The notes below the pieces were generated by a model, which made no database searches, had not been told where the DNA came from, and was given only the letters and a program-made list of their open reading frames with translations. From contig OY978529.1 of assembly GCA_963854835.1 (NCBI GenBank), positions 46,012,821 to 46,076,820 of the forward strand: DNA of 64,000 nt, given 5' to 3'. The position numbers were made by a program, and so were the translations under genes. This stretch comes from Megamerina dolium. Its lineage: Eukaryota > Arthropoda > Insecta > Diptera > Megamerinidae. Below, one piece after another: positions 49,659 to 60,815 of this stretch. The stretch's first letter is position 1. The number at the start of each line of letters is the position of its first letter.

Positions 49659-50325
49659 AATTAATAGTTTAGTTCTAGTATAAGCTTAGTACAGCTAGAA
49701 GTACAAGTATGTCTAACGTAATTTGCGAGGTAAAGTGGGAATTTTCATTTTGTATTAACCTACTGTTACTCCTATCGCTACATTTTATGTAAGCTTTTTT
49801 TTTGATGTTTAAAGATTATTTCTATATCTTGATTGCAACCCTACGTGTTTGTTTACATCTCGTTCATATGACAGCTGTTGGAGAGAACAGCAGACATGCA
49901 CTCAACGACGAATTCGCTATATGTAGTTGTATTTTGTTTATTTGCATCTATAAAGTGTTGTATCTTGTCGAATTTCGATAGTTTCTTTTGAGAAAGAATA
50001 AAGTTTTATTGATGAAGTTGTTACAATTCTCCAGAAAATATCTTGTATGTTAATATTCATACAGCATTTTAGAAGTAGTGCTATATGCGGAGCTAATAAC
50101 GTGTTCTTGCCTAACTTTTATGTTTGCCCTCTGCAGTATTCGCACGTGTAATAATTTTTCAGATCTGTGTGTGTTTCCTTTTATTTTAAGCGCCCATTTA
50201 ATTGTGTGTTTGATAAAAAGTGTGCCACCTCTGCCATCACCACTGCATTTAGTCGGCGCAATTGTTTGCTCAAATCTGTAAATCCAATCTTTTCGAGGCT
50301 CTGTTGTAATACAAAAACACCTGAA
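49659..50325. other. Spacer, probable promoter/5' UTR of the gene at 50.3 kb
   Basis: No repeat recognised. The frame leading into the exon at 50326 is open from about 50167 but lacks an ATG before 50326, consistent with leader sequence. Confidence 0.4.
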
Positions 50326-50574
50326 ATGTTGAAATCATTACGCCATGCTCAAACCCAACATGGTGATGATAGCGTGGATGAAGAGAACATTGTGTTACTT
50401 AAATCCATTATATTTGATGAACTACCCAGGAGGATTGAAAGCACTGACAACAATGATGCAGACAACGGCAATGACCGAAACATTGATGCAGCTGAACAGG
50501 AAACCGAGAAAGAGTGTGTATGGTTTTATGAAGTGGAGCCACCACAACCCCCAGGCATACAGAACGTTGATGAG
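50326..50574 (+). CDS. First coding exon of an unrecognised gene (partial)
   Basis: An ATG opens 83 codons ending exactly at a strong donor (GATGAG followed by gtaagt) in phase 0. The peptide starts MLKSLRHAQTQHGDDSVDEE, continues with an acidic Asn/Asp-rich spacer, and closes with ECVWFYEVEPPQPPGIQNVD, an aromatic/proline motif that looks conserved rather than random. No downstream exon was identified before 64 kb; the intron would be long and filled with transposons. I do not recognise the family. It could also be a minor alternative first exon. The same-strand neighbour LSm4 ends about 1 kb upstream. Confidence 0.5.
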
Positions 50575-50639
50575 GTAAGTTGCAGCATAATTTCGTGTAT
50601 ACTTACTGTGTAAAATGGAATCTATAAACTTTAATATGT

Positions 50640-51035
50640 ATTTACATTTGTTGTTGTTGTAGCAGACTATAGTAATAATTCGCAAATATACATGTTATTA
50701 AGTTAGAAGAAATGAAAGAAATGGAAATGTTTTGGACATCAGTTATGACCTCGAGAATGAAAGGAAAGAATTCAAGAGGGTGCGGGGCAGGCAAAGAGGA
50801 TATTGTGCGGGCTCTGCTGGCACAGAGGGCATCGGCCTGGGAGAACGTCGTCCAGTCGGTGCATGAAGCAGTTCAGGTAGACCCTCCACCCCGATTATAG
50901 CTATTCCAAGGTGACTCGATTGGGCCACCTATTGTCCACAGTCTGCAACAATTGCACAATAGATCTTATTTGGTCGCAGTGCATCAGGATTTCTAATAAT
51001 AACTTCCAAGCGCGCTGTAGTGCTTGGTAGATTTA
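50640..51035. other. Repeat-derived sequence of unknown family
   Basis: Begins with TTGTTGTTGTTGTAGCAG, a run also seen at 56.24 kb, and contains AGATCTTATTTGGTCGCAGTGC, which recurs as AGATCTCGTTTGGTCGCAGTGC near 63.77 kb. It adjoins the LINE fragment at 51.04 kb. Family not recognised. Confidence 0.4.
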
Positions 51036-51550
51036 GGTAAAGATGACAACATGATTCAGGGTGACTAGGCTGATCGTATCGTATGACTGTGATAAGTTGA
51101 GTTCGACCAGAACAGTTCGTTCGCAGGGACGGGTAGATTTAGACAACGATTGATATGTGTTATTATTTCTGACAAAGCTGCGGTGGTACTGTGCGGACTT
51201 AAGGTGTTGTGTGAGCTCCGTCAGCAGGAAATTTTCCAAGATTTTGGCGACAGGGGAGTGAACTTGTTCCAGTGGTTTCCTAGGATACAAAATTGGTACT
51301 ACTCGGCTCACTTTCCAGATATCAGGGATGTTAACTGAAGTTATTGAGAGGTTTAGTATTTGTGTTAGGTATGTCAGATCGGCTGGTCTCCGGTGTTTGA
51401 GGGTGACCAATGCAATTCCGTCAGGACACAATGCTTTCGAGAATTTGGCCTTTTTAACGGCAGCCTCGATTTCTCCAATTTAAAATGTTGCTGTATTGGT
51501 CAAATTCAAGTATGTGCCGGGAACCTCATTCACAGAACGCCGAAGCATTA
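51036..51550 (-). mobile_element. Jockey/LOA-like reverse transcriptase fragment
   Basis: Minus-strand translation gives GEIEAAVKKAKFSKALCPDG then IALVTLKHRRPADLTYLTQI, NIPDIWKVSRVVPILYP, SPVAKILENFLLTELTQHL and a remnant motif A region (LVELNLSQSYDTIS, where the first catalytic Asp is Asn). Part between LYP and the SPVAKIL block is deleted, and motifs B and C are absent. A dead fragment. Confidence 0.75.
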
Positions 51551-52397
51551 ATCATTGTGATAAGAGATCATTAAAAGACTATATATATCAGCATTTTATC
51601 TTGCCATTGAATGCCATTATAATGCATGAATATTCTCAAATTTATTTATTTACACACGTATGGATAAATATCTATGACCAGGCTACTTTCTTAATTAAAT
51701 AGCTACTTAAGTAACTGAAAATAAAACAATGAAGAGTGATAACGCAGTGTAGCGTGTTAGTTTGTCATTAAAATATGAACAAATATTTGATGAAAAAAAA
51801 GAGCTTAAATTACGCAGAAATAAAAAAGAAAAGGACAATATAAGGTATAATATTGTAGTATTCCGTTTTTATCGTTTGTTGGCTAAAATCTGAACGCGTT
51901 GGTTGGTTGCTTCCTTTCTGGGTGTGTTAAAATAATTAACGAAATCAAAAGTAAACTAACTGCATATGCACACCCTTGAGCTAGACATTAATCTGAATAA
52001 AGGCTATTAAGAAAGAAGCAAGGCAGTAGGTAGCAAGAAAGTAGTTTTGCACGATTTTATTTCTATTATTATGATCTAAATATAATATATACTATGTACT
52101 ACCTTGTAATCCGCTAATAATTATTCTTAAAGAGAAAGTGTACATTGCAGGAGGCAACCAGCGCTTTTTTGTGCTCTGCTCAGCTATAAGTACTGCGACC
52201 AGATATTCTGAAGCAAAAACTGAGACTCCATTTTCTTAAGACCATTTTCTCAATTTTCGCTCAAGTGTCCGGGGTACACTATACTCAGATTGATGGTTTG
52301 ATCGCCAAAAAATATTCGTTCATTCAGCTGGTAGAAATTGCGTTTAGGGCTATCTTTTATTATTTATTTTCACACGGCACCAAAATGTAAAAAATTA
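51551..52397. other. No recognised feature
   Basis: AT-rich sequence without exon, RNA or repeat signature that I can support. Confidence 0.5.
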
Positions 52398-52525
52398 TTA
52401 GTGTTGGAAGAATAGCCAATTCCTTTCCGACAGGTGGGTACTGTTCGAAAGAAAAATCTTTTCGATATTATTGATGCCTTAGCTGGTGATGGAACCCACG
52501 ATCTATGATTCAGAAGGCCAACGCC
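52398..52525 (-). mobile_element. SINE fragment
   Basis: Matches the SINE body next to the head (GGAAGAATAGCCAATTCCTT, the GACAGGTGGGTACTGTTCG block) and a degenerate B-box area (GATGGAACCCACGATC); the A-box end is lost. Confidence 0.7.
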
Positions 52526-52579
52526 AACGACGACAACAAAATTTATTGCACCTTATGGAGGTGCTAAGAGAATATAACG

Positions 52580-52995
52580 AGTGTTTTTTTAAATATGATT
52601 TCGGGCATATGTCCACCACGGCTACAAGTTACATGTTCCATTCGATTAATCCAATTTTGGACCACTTTCGTCCATGGTGACTTGAATATTGGCTTCCAAT
52701 GCTTTAAGAGTTGCATAAACCAATGATTCAACTTAGCCCCAAAAAAGGTAGTAAAGAGGCGTTAAATCGCTCGAACGAGGAGGTCAATTAACAGGACTGC
52801 CTGTGGAAAGAAAATTTCCGCCAAATTCCGAAAAATTCCACAATTTGAAAGCGTTGTTCTGGCGTTAAACGATTCACGATGAAATAGCAAATTTTACTGA
52901 ACACAAATGTCAACACAGTTTGACAATACTCATCTGTCAAACCATAAATATCGCTATCGAAAGATCTTATGCAGCAAAATAAAAAAAAAGTACCC
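52580..52995 (-). mobile_element. Internally deleted copy of the second mariner family
   Basis: 416 bp. On the minus strand the 5' leader (TTTGACAGATGAGTATTGTC, then ATTTCATCGTGAATCGTTTA) matches the element at 34.8 kb, but the start ATG is GTG. After NRLTPEQRFQIVEF-like coding the sequence jumps to the C-terminal WTKVVQNWINRMEHVTCSRG-like segment. Only both ends are kept: a MITE-like deletion derivative that would need transposase in trans. Confidence 0.75.
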
Positions 52996-53399
52996 GGTAG
53001 TGAAAAATTCGCCTCAAGAGAAGCGTGTGAAAATCGACTGGCCCAGTTTTTTGCTAGAACATAAATGCTAGAACAAAATGGTGCATATTTGATCTAAATC
53101 GGAGCATTCTAATTATGCTAAATAAACCTTCAATTTAACGCAAAAATAATGGATTTCTTTTTACTAGACCTAATATGATTTTGCTTGGCATTAGCCAGGT
53201 CAATCAACACAAATTTGCAGACCATTCTCGAGGGTTTGAAACTTTACAATGCGTTTATATGCATGAATTGTTAATAGATTGTTCGAGTTCTAAACTGTCA
53301 CTGTTCATCCTTTAGATGTCAGTTCTAATATTTTATACGGGAAACTAGTTTTTTAAAATTGACCCTTTGCTGATAAAAAATCTCAGCTGTCCTAATGTA

Positions 53400-54309
53400 G
53401 AGGGTGATTTTTTAAGAGCTCTCGGATTTGATTGAAAAGAAAACGCATAAAGTTTATGGAAATGTATGATATCTTTATTTGAGTCGATAGAACGATTTAT
53501 ATAATTCAATGTTGAAAGATGATTTCATGTAAATGTTGACCGCGGCTGCGCCTCAAATGGTTCATGCGCTGGGTTCAATTTTGGCATACTCTCTCCAACA
53601 TATCGACCGTTATTTCATTAATAAATTCTTCAATATTGGCTTCCAGCGCGTCAACCGTTGCGGGATTCTCGCTATAAACATGAGCCTTTACATAGCCTCA
53701 CAAAAGAAAGTCTAAAGGCGGTAAATCGCACGATCTAGGCGGCCAATTGACCATCCCCAAACGTGAAATAAACTGTTCACCAAACTCGCCTCTCAATGGT
53801 CAATGAGCCAATGCTCTTCACACCAAATACGGCAATTTTGATTGTTGACGTATCCATTCAACCAGAAATGAGCTCCGTCGCTGAACAAAATTTTCCGATA
53901 ACTTTGCCAGAGCCCATTCACTAAAAGTTAGCCGTTGTGGTAGGTCGTGTGGCTTCAATTCTTGCATCAGCTGTGTTTTAAAAAGGTTTTACACCCAAAT
54001 TCTTCCGTAAAATTTTCCACGTAGTGGCGTAACAGAGACCCAATTGCTGCAAACGGCGCCGAATCGATAATTCACGGTCATCAACAACACTGGCGGATAC
54101 AGCTGCGATATAAAATGAATGAATGAATGAACCAAGCATGAATTTTGATAATAAAATTCAACAATCTGCAAGCGTTGTTCGTTTGTAAGTCGATTCATGA
54201 TTAAATTATAGACCAAACTGAACATGTTTGACAGTAACATGTTACACGAAAATAGGTGAGCTGTCAAAGACAGTGTTGCCAAAAAGAAAGTTACTAAAAA
54301 ATCACCCTG
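53400..54309 (-). mobile_element. Rosa-like mariner, 910 bp, with both ends
   Basis: Ends read GAGGGTGATTTTTTAAGAG (low side) and AAAAAATCACCCTG (high side), each flanked by TA (53398-53399 and 54310-54311). Minus-strand coding runs from ATG 54198 (MNRLTNEQRLQIVEFYYQNS) to TGA 53506. Two internal segments are missing: one after NSCLV, and one between the FLVEWIRQQSKLPYLV-type block and the part before the third Asp. The remaining frame has several stops. Terminal structure looks complete, so it may be cross-mobilisable, but it encodes no active enzyme. Confidence 0.88.
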
Positions 54310-55064
54310 TACTATCCATGTATAATATTAAGACAAAGGACTAATGTAATTTTTTCTCCTAATGTTGACGATAGTGACGGCTATGTATCTTACATACGTG
54401 CTTACATATGTTCAGTTCAATTAAATTTTAACTCGATTAAATTGTCATTATAAAGTATGTGGAATTATGATCGAAACGAAGTGCATTTCCTGCTTTACCT
54501 TATATTATGCCAGCGGCAAAGGTCCTTTACGCACATTCACTTGAGTGTATTCCTCCCGCTATGTAAAAGTAGCGGATACTTTTGTCATCTCTACGGTGCG
54601 AATAGTAATGAATACTTTGCTCTTTATGCTTTCATAAGGCTCGCTTGATTTGAAAGGCGGAAATGAACATATTCATGCTTGCAAATACGACGACTATATG
54701 TGTATGAGCATGCATACAATTACTTATGTATCTTTATAGTACTTAGCTGTATATACTATGCACATATATATTGTAGTAATTATTATTAATTTTTTTTTCT
54801 TATTTAATTATTTCTTCTTTTTCTATGCATTTAGCATTGAGAGTTTTGTATCAAGTTATAATTGCATAGGGATGCAACATATGTATGCTTATAAATACAT
54901 TAATTTGCAGATATGTGTGTTTATAGGTTCGTTTGTGCCCTAAGCATCAGGTTCTCGTGGGAGTTAATTATGTGAAAGCCTCCTCATATGAATTAATATT
55001 TTATTACATTGAAACTGATTGTAAATTTAATTAGATTAAATTCTCATAACTAACACAATATTGG
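54310..55064. other. No recognised feature
   Basis: AT-rich sequence with a poly(T) patch near 54786; no coding or repeat family supported. Confidence 0.5.
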
Positions 55065-55265
55065 ATTCGTTTAATGCTAGTTAAACGGATTCTAATGGTG
55101 CAGGCGGATGATGGTCTATTTATTATTTCCGTAATAAACAAGGGATATCACCAGGGTGGCATGCAGTCGCCTTTGCTCTCATCCAAATTGATTGATCGTC
55201 TTATTGTGTCGTTGTGTCGTCATATCACAGATCCTTTGCTTATATACGTATACAGGACAGTGGAA
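55065..55265 (+). mobile_element. R1/LOA-like reverse transcriptase fragment (motif B region)
   Basis: VINKGYHQGGMQSPLLSSKL followed by IDRLIVSL matches the G.PQGGvLSPLLW motif B of non-LTR reverse transcriptases, with Met replacing the usual aliphatic residue and some loss. Adjoins further pieces of the same kind. Confidence 0.65.
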
Positions 55266-55282
55266 TATGATTGAAACTGCAC

Positions 55283-55580
55283 TAAAACTGGTTTGGCACT
55301 CTTTACTAGAAGCAGAAAAACTGATGGCCTTATTCTGAGTTCACTCGGTGGAGTCCAGATAAGAAACCCCTTTTTGAAATCGCACATAGAACAGAAGACA
55401 CCAAAAGCTTAGGCTATTTTCTGGCAATGCAAAGGTGCCTTCATAAGACGTAGACCTTTTCTCCTAAAAAGGTCCGTGTGATTTACACTGCTATGATTAG
55501 ACCCATTATCATTTATGTATCGGCTGTCTGTTTAAGTCGCCTTTCCAGTTTTGAGAGTCAAGGAAATCCTATCCCTAAAA
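55283..55580 (+). mobile_element. R1/LOA-like LINE fragment, duplicate 1
   Basis: Encodes in changing frames KTGLALFTRSRKTDG, LSSLGGVQIRNPFLKS, AIFWQCKGAF and LDPLSFMYRLSV (a relative of MVRPIMTYAS): the post-YADD thumb region. Nearly identical sequence recurs at 55938-56222 on the other side of the SINE. Confidence 0.8.
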
Positions 55581-55593
55581 AAAAAATATAAAT

Positions 55594-55937
55594 ATGTGGC
55601 ACTTAAAGCCCCGAAGGGCTCTTTGGTTGAGCTTCTCTTCCCTTACTGTTGTGCGTGTTACATTTTGGATAGTATTAGAAGGGACCTATTTATTTTAGCC
55701 GGTTCCGAACAGCAGAACTCTTGCGAAAAATTTTAGCTGTGTCACAGAGTTCTTTTAGAAGCTTTTCCATGGCAAATTGTTATTGCCGGAAGAATTGCCA
55801 AATGCTTGCCGACAGGTGGGTACCGTTCGAAAGAAAAATCTTTTCGATATTAAATTTGTTATGCTTCATCCGGGGATTGAACCCACGACCTACAGATCAG
55901 AAGGCCAACACACTAACCACTGAGCTACGGCACCCAC
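55594..55937 (-). mobile_element. tRNA-derived SINE, full-length copy
   Basis: Minus strand: GTGGGTGCCGTAGCTCAGTG (A box), GTTCAATCCCCGG (B box), body, then GGGCTTTAAGTGCCACATAT and an A/T-rich tail. 344 bp. Best-preserved copy of the variant whose 3' end is AAGTGCCACATA. Confidence 0.88.
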
Positions 55938-56222
55938 CCCTCTTTACTAGAAGCAGAAAAACTGATGGCCCCATTCTGAGTTCACTCGGTGGAGTCCAGA
56001 TAAGAAATCCCTTTTTGAAATCGCACGTAGAACAGAAGACACCAAAAGCATAGGCTATTTTCTGGCAATGCAAAGGTGTCCTCATAAGACGTAAGGCTTT
56101 TCTACTAAAAATGTCTGTTTTGTTATACACTGCTATGGTTAGACCTATTATGACCTATGCATCGGCAGTCTGTTTAAGTCGCCTTTGTAGTTTTGAGAGT
56201 CAAGGAGATCCTATCTAGACTG
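55938..56222 (+). mobile_element. R1/LOA-like LINE fragment, duplicate 2
   Basis: Repeats 55283-55580 with few differences (KTDGPILSSLGGVQIRNPFL; AIFWQCKGVL; YTAMVRPIMTYASAVCLSRL). This copy keeps the TAMVRPIMTYAS block better than duplicate 1. Confidence 0.8.
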
Positions 56223-58020
56223 TAGCATCTACGTCCCTATTATGTTGTTGTTGTTGTTGTAGCAGCAAAAATACGGGACTGCGGCACTGACGTAAAATTC
56301 TCAATTCTGTCTATGTATTCTGAATTCATGCCGTCCAGAATCATACTAGAAAAGCTGTTCAGCGTTTTACTGCCAGAGGCCAGCGCTGGCTTTGACCCTG
56401 AGGCTGAGTCCGTTAAGCTTTGTTTTGCGTATTTTCCCTAATGACTTTACAACCGAACATGATTCTGGCTTTGGGGTCTTTGAGGTAGCGTTCGAAACCC
56501 AGGTTGCCCTTGCAATTGTTCCGTATGCCTCTGTTTTTTATATCGTGGAAAGGAGGATGAAGCACTTGTCCATCTGTGTCTGCAGTGGAAGCCAAGCTGC
56601 ATTGCTCTCACTAATGAATCCTGCCACTTCCTCCAGGAAGGGCTTTGAGACTGATGTTGTCAGCCCTGAGCCCGTTTTGCTACTTCCCTCTGGAGCAATC
56701 AAGACCACAATATACGAGTACCTATAGTACCTAACATTTCTGCTTGTTGGTAACTTTTACGTTTGTCATTCAGGAGAGAGGACAGCAGATTGCGAGTCGA
56801 CCTGGTAACAGGCGACTTCCCATAGTTCGGAACTACAAAAAATAATTATAAAGATTATAGTGTGTTGATAAAAAAAACTGTGACGTTGACTTGACTTGTC
56901 AAATTAATTAGCGTAATGTCAAAGTTTCTTCCTATTGGAGATGGAGATGCCTTAAAAAAACTCTGTACTATTCCATATAAATAGAGCTAAAATTTTATTG
57001 CTACTCAATATTCAGTCTTTCAAGGTTTCTATGAATTCAAAAGGTTTATTTATTTTCCTAATATCATTCTTATTATCTTATATACACCAGAGATTTGTAA
57101 ATATGAAATTTAAGAAAATAATGCGAAATTAAATTTGTTGCAATTTCTTGCTTCATGTACTCATATGTATCATTATTAATATATACGTCGGTAGAAATGT
57201 GTGAAAATTTATAATTAACATAGACATAAATCACAAATTTCATTAACGCCAATCGTCAACTAAATCGTGCATATAATGCATATAAAGTGCATTGGGGCGT
57301 ACGGTTATATTGGTTGGTTGGGGTGAGCGAATACGTGCGTGTGCGTGCGTACAGGCAATATTTCTCCCTAATGTATAATAGTACAATATTTACATCGTAT
57401 ACTTGTGACCGAAAATATACAGTGAATCACATAAGTATTTCGAATTTTAATTTTTCGTACATTCTTTTAACATTGGATGTATTTGATTAATTTGAATGAG
57501 GCCTGGCAGGTTAGGTTACGTGAACTCACTTGGGACAAAGGAGGCCCATTGTAATTTGTTGCTCTGTAAAATGCTTTTCAATTATAGCATTTTCAATAGT
57601 TAAATTCAAAATATTTGTCGAAATGTTTAAAATTTCTTCTGAAAAGTTGAAATATCGAATAGTTTTGTGAGACACTGTGTATGTACATATTCTTATAAGT
57701 GTGTGTATAAACAATTTTAATTAAGGCATGTGTGGCTATATGTGTTTAATGCATTGGCATGTGTTAAATAGGTACTTAATCCAATTAATCCTAATATGAA
57801 ATTAGATTTACACCAGCAAGGCACACGTCTGCAATAACTGGCCAATTGAATATCTTGTCCAAAAGCTTGTACTACATTGATTGGTTTTCAATCATTGGCT
57901 ACCACATAAAATATTAAGCGCAGTTATATCTCATTCATCGTATGATCTTTAGTATCTGAATATCAATATACGGTATTAATACTTGATCTTGGTAAAGACA
58001 TTTTCTACCGAAAATCCAGC
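56223..58020. other. Mostly unassigned sequence
   Basis: Opens with (GTT)nGTAGCAGC near 56241-56262. A piece at about 57503-57552 (AGGTTAGGTTACGTGAACTC ... AGGCCCATTG) resembles, in minus orientation, the 3' end of the SINE at 8625-8690. The rest shows no recognised gene or repeat. Confidence 0.45.
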
Positions 58021-59455
58021 GGATCTCATCAATTAGGCATCGTGATCATCAGAATTTCTTCTGTGACCCAAATTACACCACAAACAAAAATGTGTACAAG
58101 ATTTTACATCTTTGACAATATCTAGTGAAATTTATTGTCGAATATCTATTGGGGTTATCTATTCGGAGTAGTGTGTTCCAGGCGGAAGTATACGCGATTA
58201 TGTAAGCATGCGAATGCGAGGAACACAACTGGAAAGGCAACAATTCTCTCCGACAGCCAGACAGGATCTCATCAATTAGGCATCGTGATCATCAGAATTT
58301 CTTCTGTGACCCAAATTATACCACAAACAAAAATGTGTACAAGATTTTACATCTTTGACAATATCTAGTGAAATTTATTGTCGAATATCTATTGGGGTTA
58401 TCTATTCGGAGTAGTGTGTTCCAGGCGGAAGTATACGTGATTCTGTAAGCATGCGAATGCGAGGAACACAACGGGAAAGGCAACAATTCTCTGCGACAGC
58501 CAGACAGCTATAAAGGCGCTAGCCGCACCAATTATTAGCTCAAAGCTGGTCGGGGCATGTAAACAAATAATAGCCTCACTAACTGCCAACTTCGAAATAT
58601 CTGGGTTCCAGGACACAAGGGGATCGGCACGAAAATGCTGATGAGCTAGACCGTAGGGATTCATCCGCAGACAATGAACAAACAACCAGTGCTGATGTGG
58701 GCGTATCCCTAGCCGAAGCCAATTATTAGCTCAAAGCTGGTCGGGGCATGTAAACAAATAATAATCTCACTAACTGCCAACCTCGAAATATCAGTTATCT
58801 GGGTCCCAGGACACAAGGGAATCGCAGGTAGCGAAAATGCTGATAAGCTAGCTCGTAGGGGTTCATCCGCAGACAATGAATAAACAACCAATGCTGATGT
58901 GGGCATTCCCCTAGCTGAAGCCAGGGGGATTATTTAAAAATACTACCTAAACAAAGCGCAGCTATAAAGGCTTTAGCGCACCAATTATTAGCTCAAAGCT
59001 GGTCGGGGCATGTAAACAAATAATATCCTCACTAACTGTCAACCTCGAAAGATCAGTTATCTGGGTTCCAGGAGACAAGAGAATCGCAGGTAGCGAAAAT
59101 GCTGATGAGCTAGCCCGTACAGGTTCATCCGTAAACCAATGCTGATGTGGGCATTCCCCTAGCCGAAGCCAAGGTGATTATTTAAAAATACTACCTAAAC
59201 AAAGCACAGCGGAAATGGACAAGCACCACAACCTGCGCAATTTCAAAAGCCACCTGACCAGACTACAATGAGAAGAGGACAAGGAGCTGAGTAGATCTAG
59301 GGCCGTCACATAGAAACTTATAGCAGTATGCACAGGCCACTGGGTCATTGGTACACATGCAGAGAAAATGGGTATTCCGCACAACGACGATTACAGAAGC
59401 TGTAAAGACATAGCTGATAAGGAGACGGTGTAGCATTTCTTGTGTAAATGCCCGG
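58021..59455 (+). mobile_element. R1/LOA-like LINE RNase H region, tandemly rearranged
   Basis: RNase H pieces: VFQAEVYAI (Glu), ATILSDSQTAIKAL (Asp), VPGHKGIAGSENADELA (His/Asp), then GIPLAEA and a C-terminal knuckle CKDIADKETV.HFLCKCPAL. Block A (QAEVYAI to SDSQT, 243 bp) is present twice, at 58021 and 58264. Block B (AIKAL to LAEA) is present three times, starting about 58507, 58721 and 58963. Units differ by small indels and substitutions. The last unit runs on through the C-terminal domain to about 59455. Confidence 0.8.
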
Positions 59456-60815
59456 CATTGGAAGTCTTTCTGGGGCTGCTGCCGTTGGACTTGTATATTA
59501 TGAAGTCGGCTGCATTGACAGCATTACGTCTGAAGACAACCAATAATTGGTATGGATTCGGCACGAAGATAGGGCACAGGAGCATCCTGTCACTTTTATA
59601 TAGCAGTGTAAAGAAGGCGCAAATGCCAATGGAAGGAATGGGTAGGCTAAATATGACTGGAAAGTCACACAGAACACTCATTGAAGACGGCCTCATACAT
59701 GATGCATGTGAGGAAAATTACATCAGTATTTTCACAGATGGTTCATTAATGGAGGGCAGGGTGGTTGCGGAATCTTCTCTAAATTATTGGGACTAGCATG
59801 TACTCTGAATCTGGAAAGTTACGTATCGGTCTATCAAGCACAAATGCTTGGTTTAATGCATGCACTAGACCATCTACTGGATGGAAAGGTGCAAGGTAAG
59901 AAAATCTTGCTAGCACTCGATAACCAAGAGGAGGTCAGGCGACTGCAACAACCTACGGTATCGTCTAAGTTGGAGCTCGAATGTGTTCCGAAACTTAACG
60001 GGTGTGCTCGTAGTAATGCGATTACTATTATGTGGGTGAAGGGACACATTGGTAAAGAACAAAATCAAGCTGCAGACGCCTTGGCTTGATCTGAGGATCT
60101 GAAGCTGAGTTTTATGGACCGAAACCAGTAGTTGCTCTTAGCAACGGCACGTTGAAGGCAAAGCTCGAAGAGTGGATCAAGAAACTCCATCTCATGAGAT
60201 GGCTGAACTTATCCACTTGTAGACAGACAAAGGCTTCGTTGAGACTATCAAAGGGCAGTGAATCGGGGAGGGCTCTCAGGCTAGGACGGTTAACTCTAAG
60301 CTGGTTGACTGCATTAATAACTGAGCAAGGCAATTTCAGGTACCACTTCAGCATGATGGGTCTTGTTGAAAGGGAGGATGCTGACATTTGCAGATTATCC
60401 ATGGAAGAGGCAGAGACAGTGGCTCACATAGCTTTGGCAAGCAGGAGGATCTCCACACTGGGTCGCCAACATATTGATGAACTCGACATGTGGAACATAC
60501 TCCACAAAGATATGCTCGAAATAACGCGTGATATTATTATGGAGGAAGGAAGTAGAAGAATTCTGCAACCAAACGAATAATTAACACACGATTTGAGGGA
60601 CGAAAAGAGACGCAGATAAGTGGTCTGTCCCATATCCTACAATTTATAAACAACTCCGGCTGGTTGTAACATATCCTTTAACACTCAGTAGGCCTTAGCG
60701 AGATTTATGGTTCAAAATGGCATTTTTTTTGCTACTTGAGCGACAAGGGCCGCAGCCATTCTACCTACCTCTACCCTATCTATCTTCAACACTAACGTAA
60801 CGTAACGTAATTTAT
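59456..60815 (+). mobile_element. Second R1/LOA-like LINE copy: RNase H, C-terminus and 3' end
   Basis: Starts in the inter-domain segment LEVFLGLLPLDLYIMKSAAL, then RNase H: ISIFTDGSLMEGRV (Asp), YQAQMLGLMHALDHL (the catalytic Glu position reads Gln), ILLALDNQEEVRRL and ITIMWVKGHIGKEQNQAADA (His/Asp). The C-terminal part follows (LMRWLNLSTCRQTKASLRLS; HFSMMGLVEREDADICRLSM). Stops occur after ADALA and elsewhere, with one frameshift near 59790. The coding end is at about 60580, followed by a 3' UTR and a (CGTAA)3 run at about 60797-60812 that I take as the retroelement tail. Confidence 0.78.

Noticed and set aside
50712..50900. Plus-strand frame starting MKEMEMFWTS
   Set aside because: Lies in repeat-derived sequence; no acceptor site or homology linking it to the exon at 50.3 kb.
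56392..56727. 111-codon plus-strand frame
   Set aside because: No recognised motif; the flanks are LINE debris, and neither strand gives a convincing domain.
58021..59170. CRISPR-like or satellite array
   Set aside because: Repeat units encode RNase H pieces of a LINE, number only two and three, and have no spacers.
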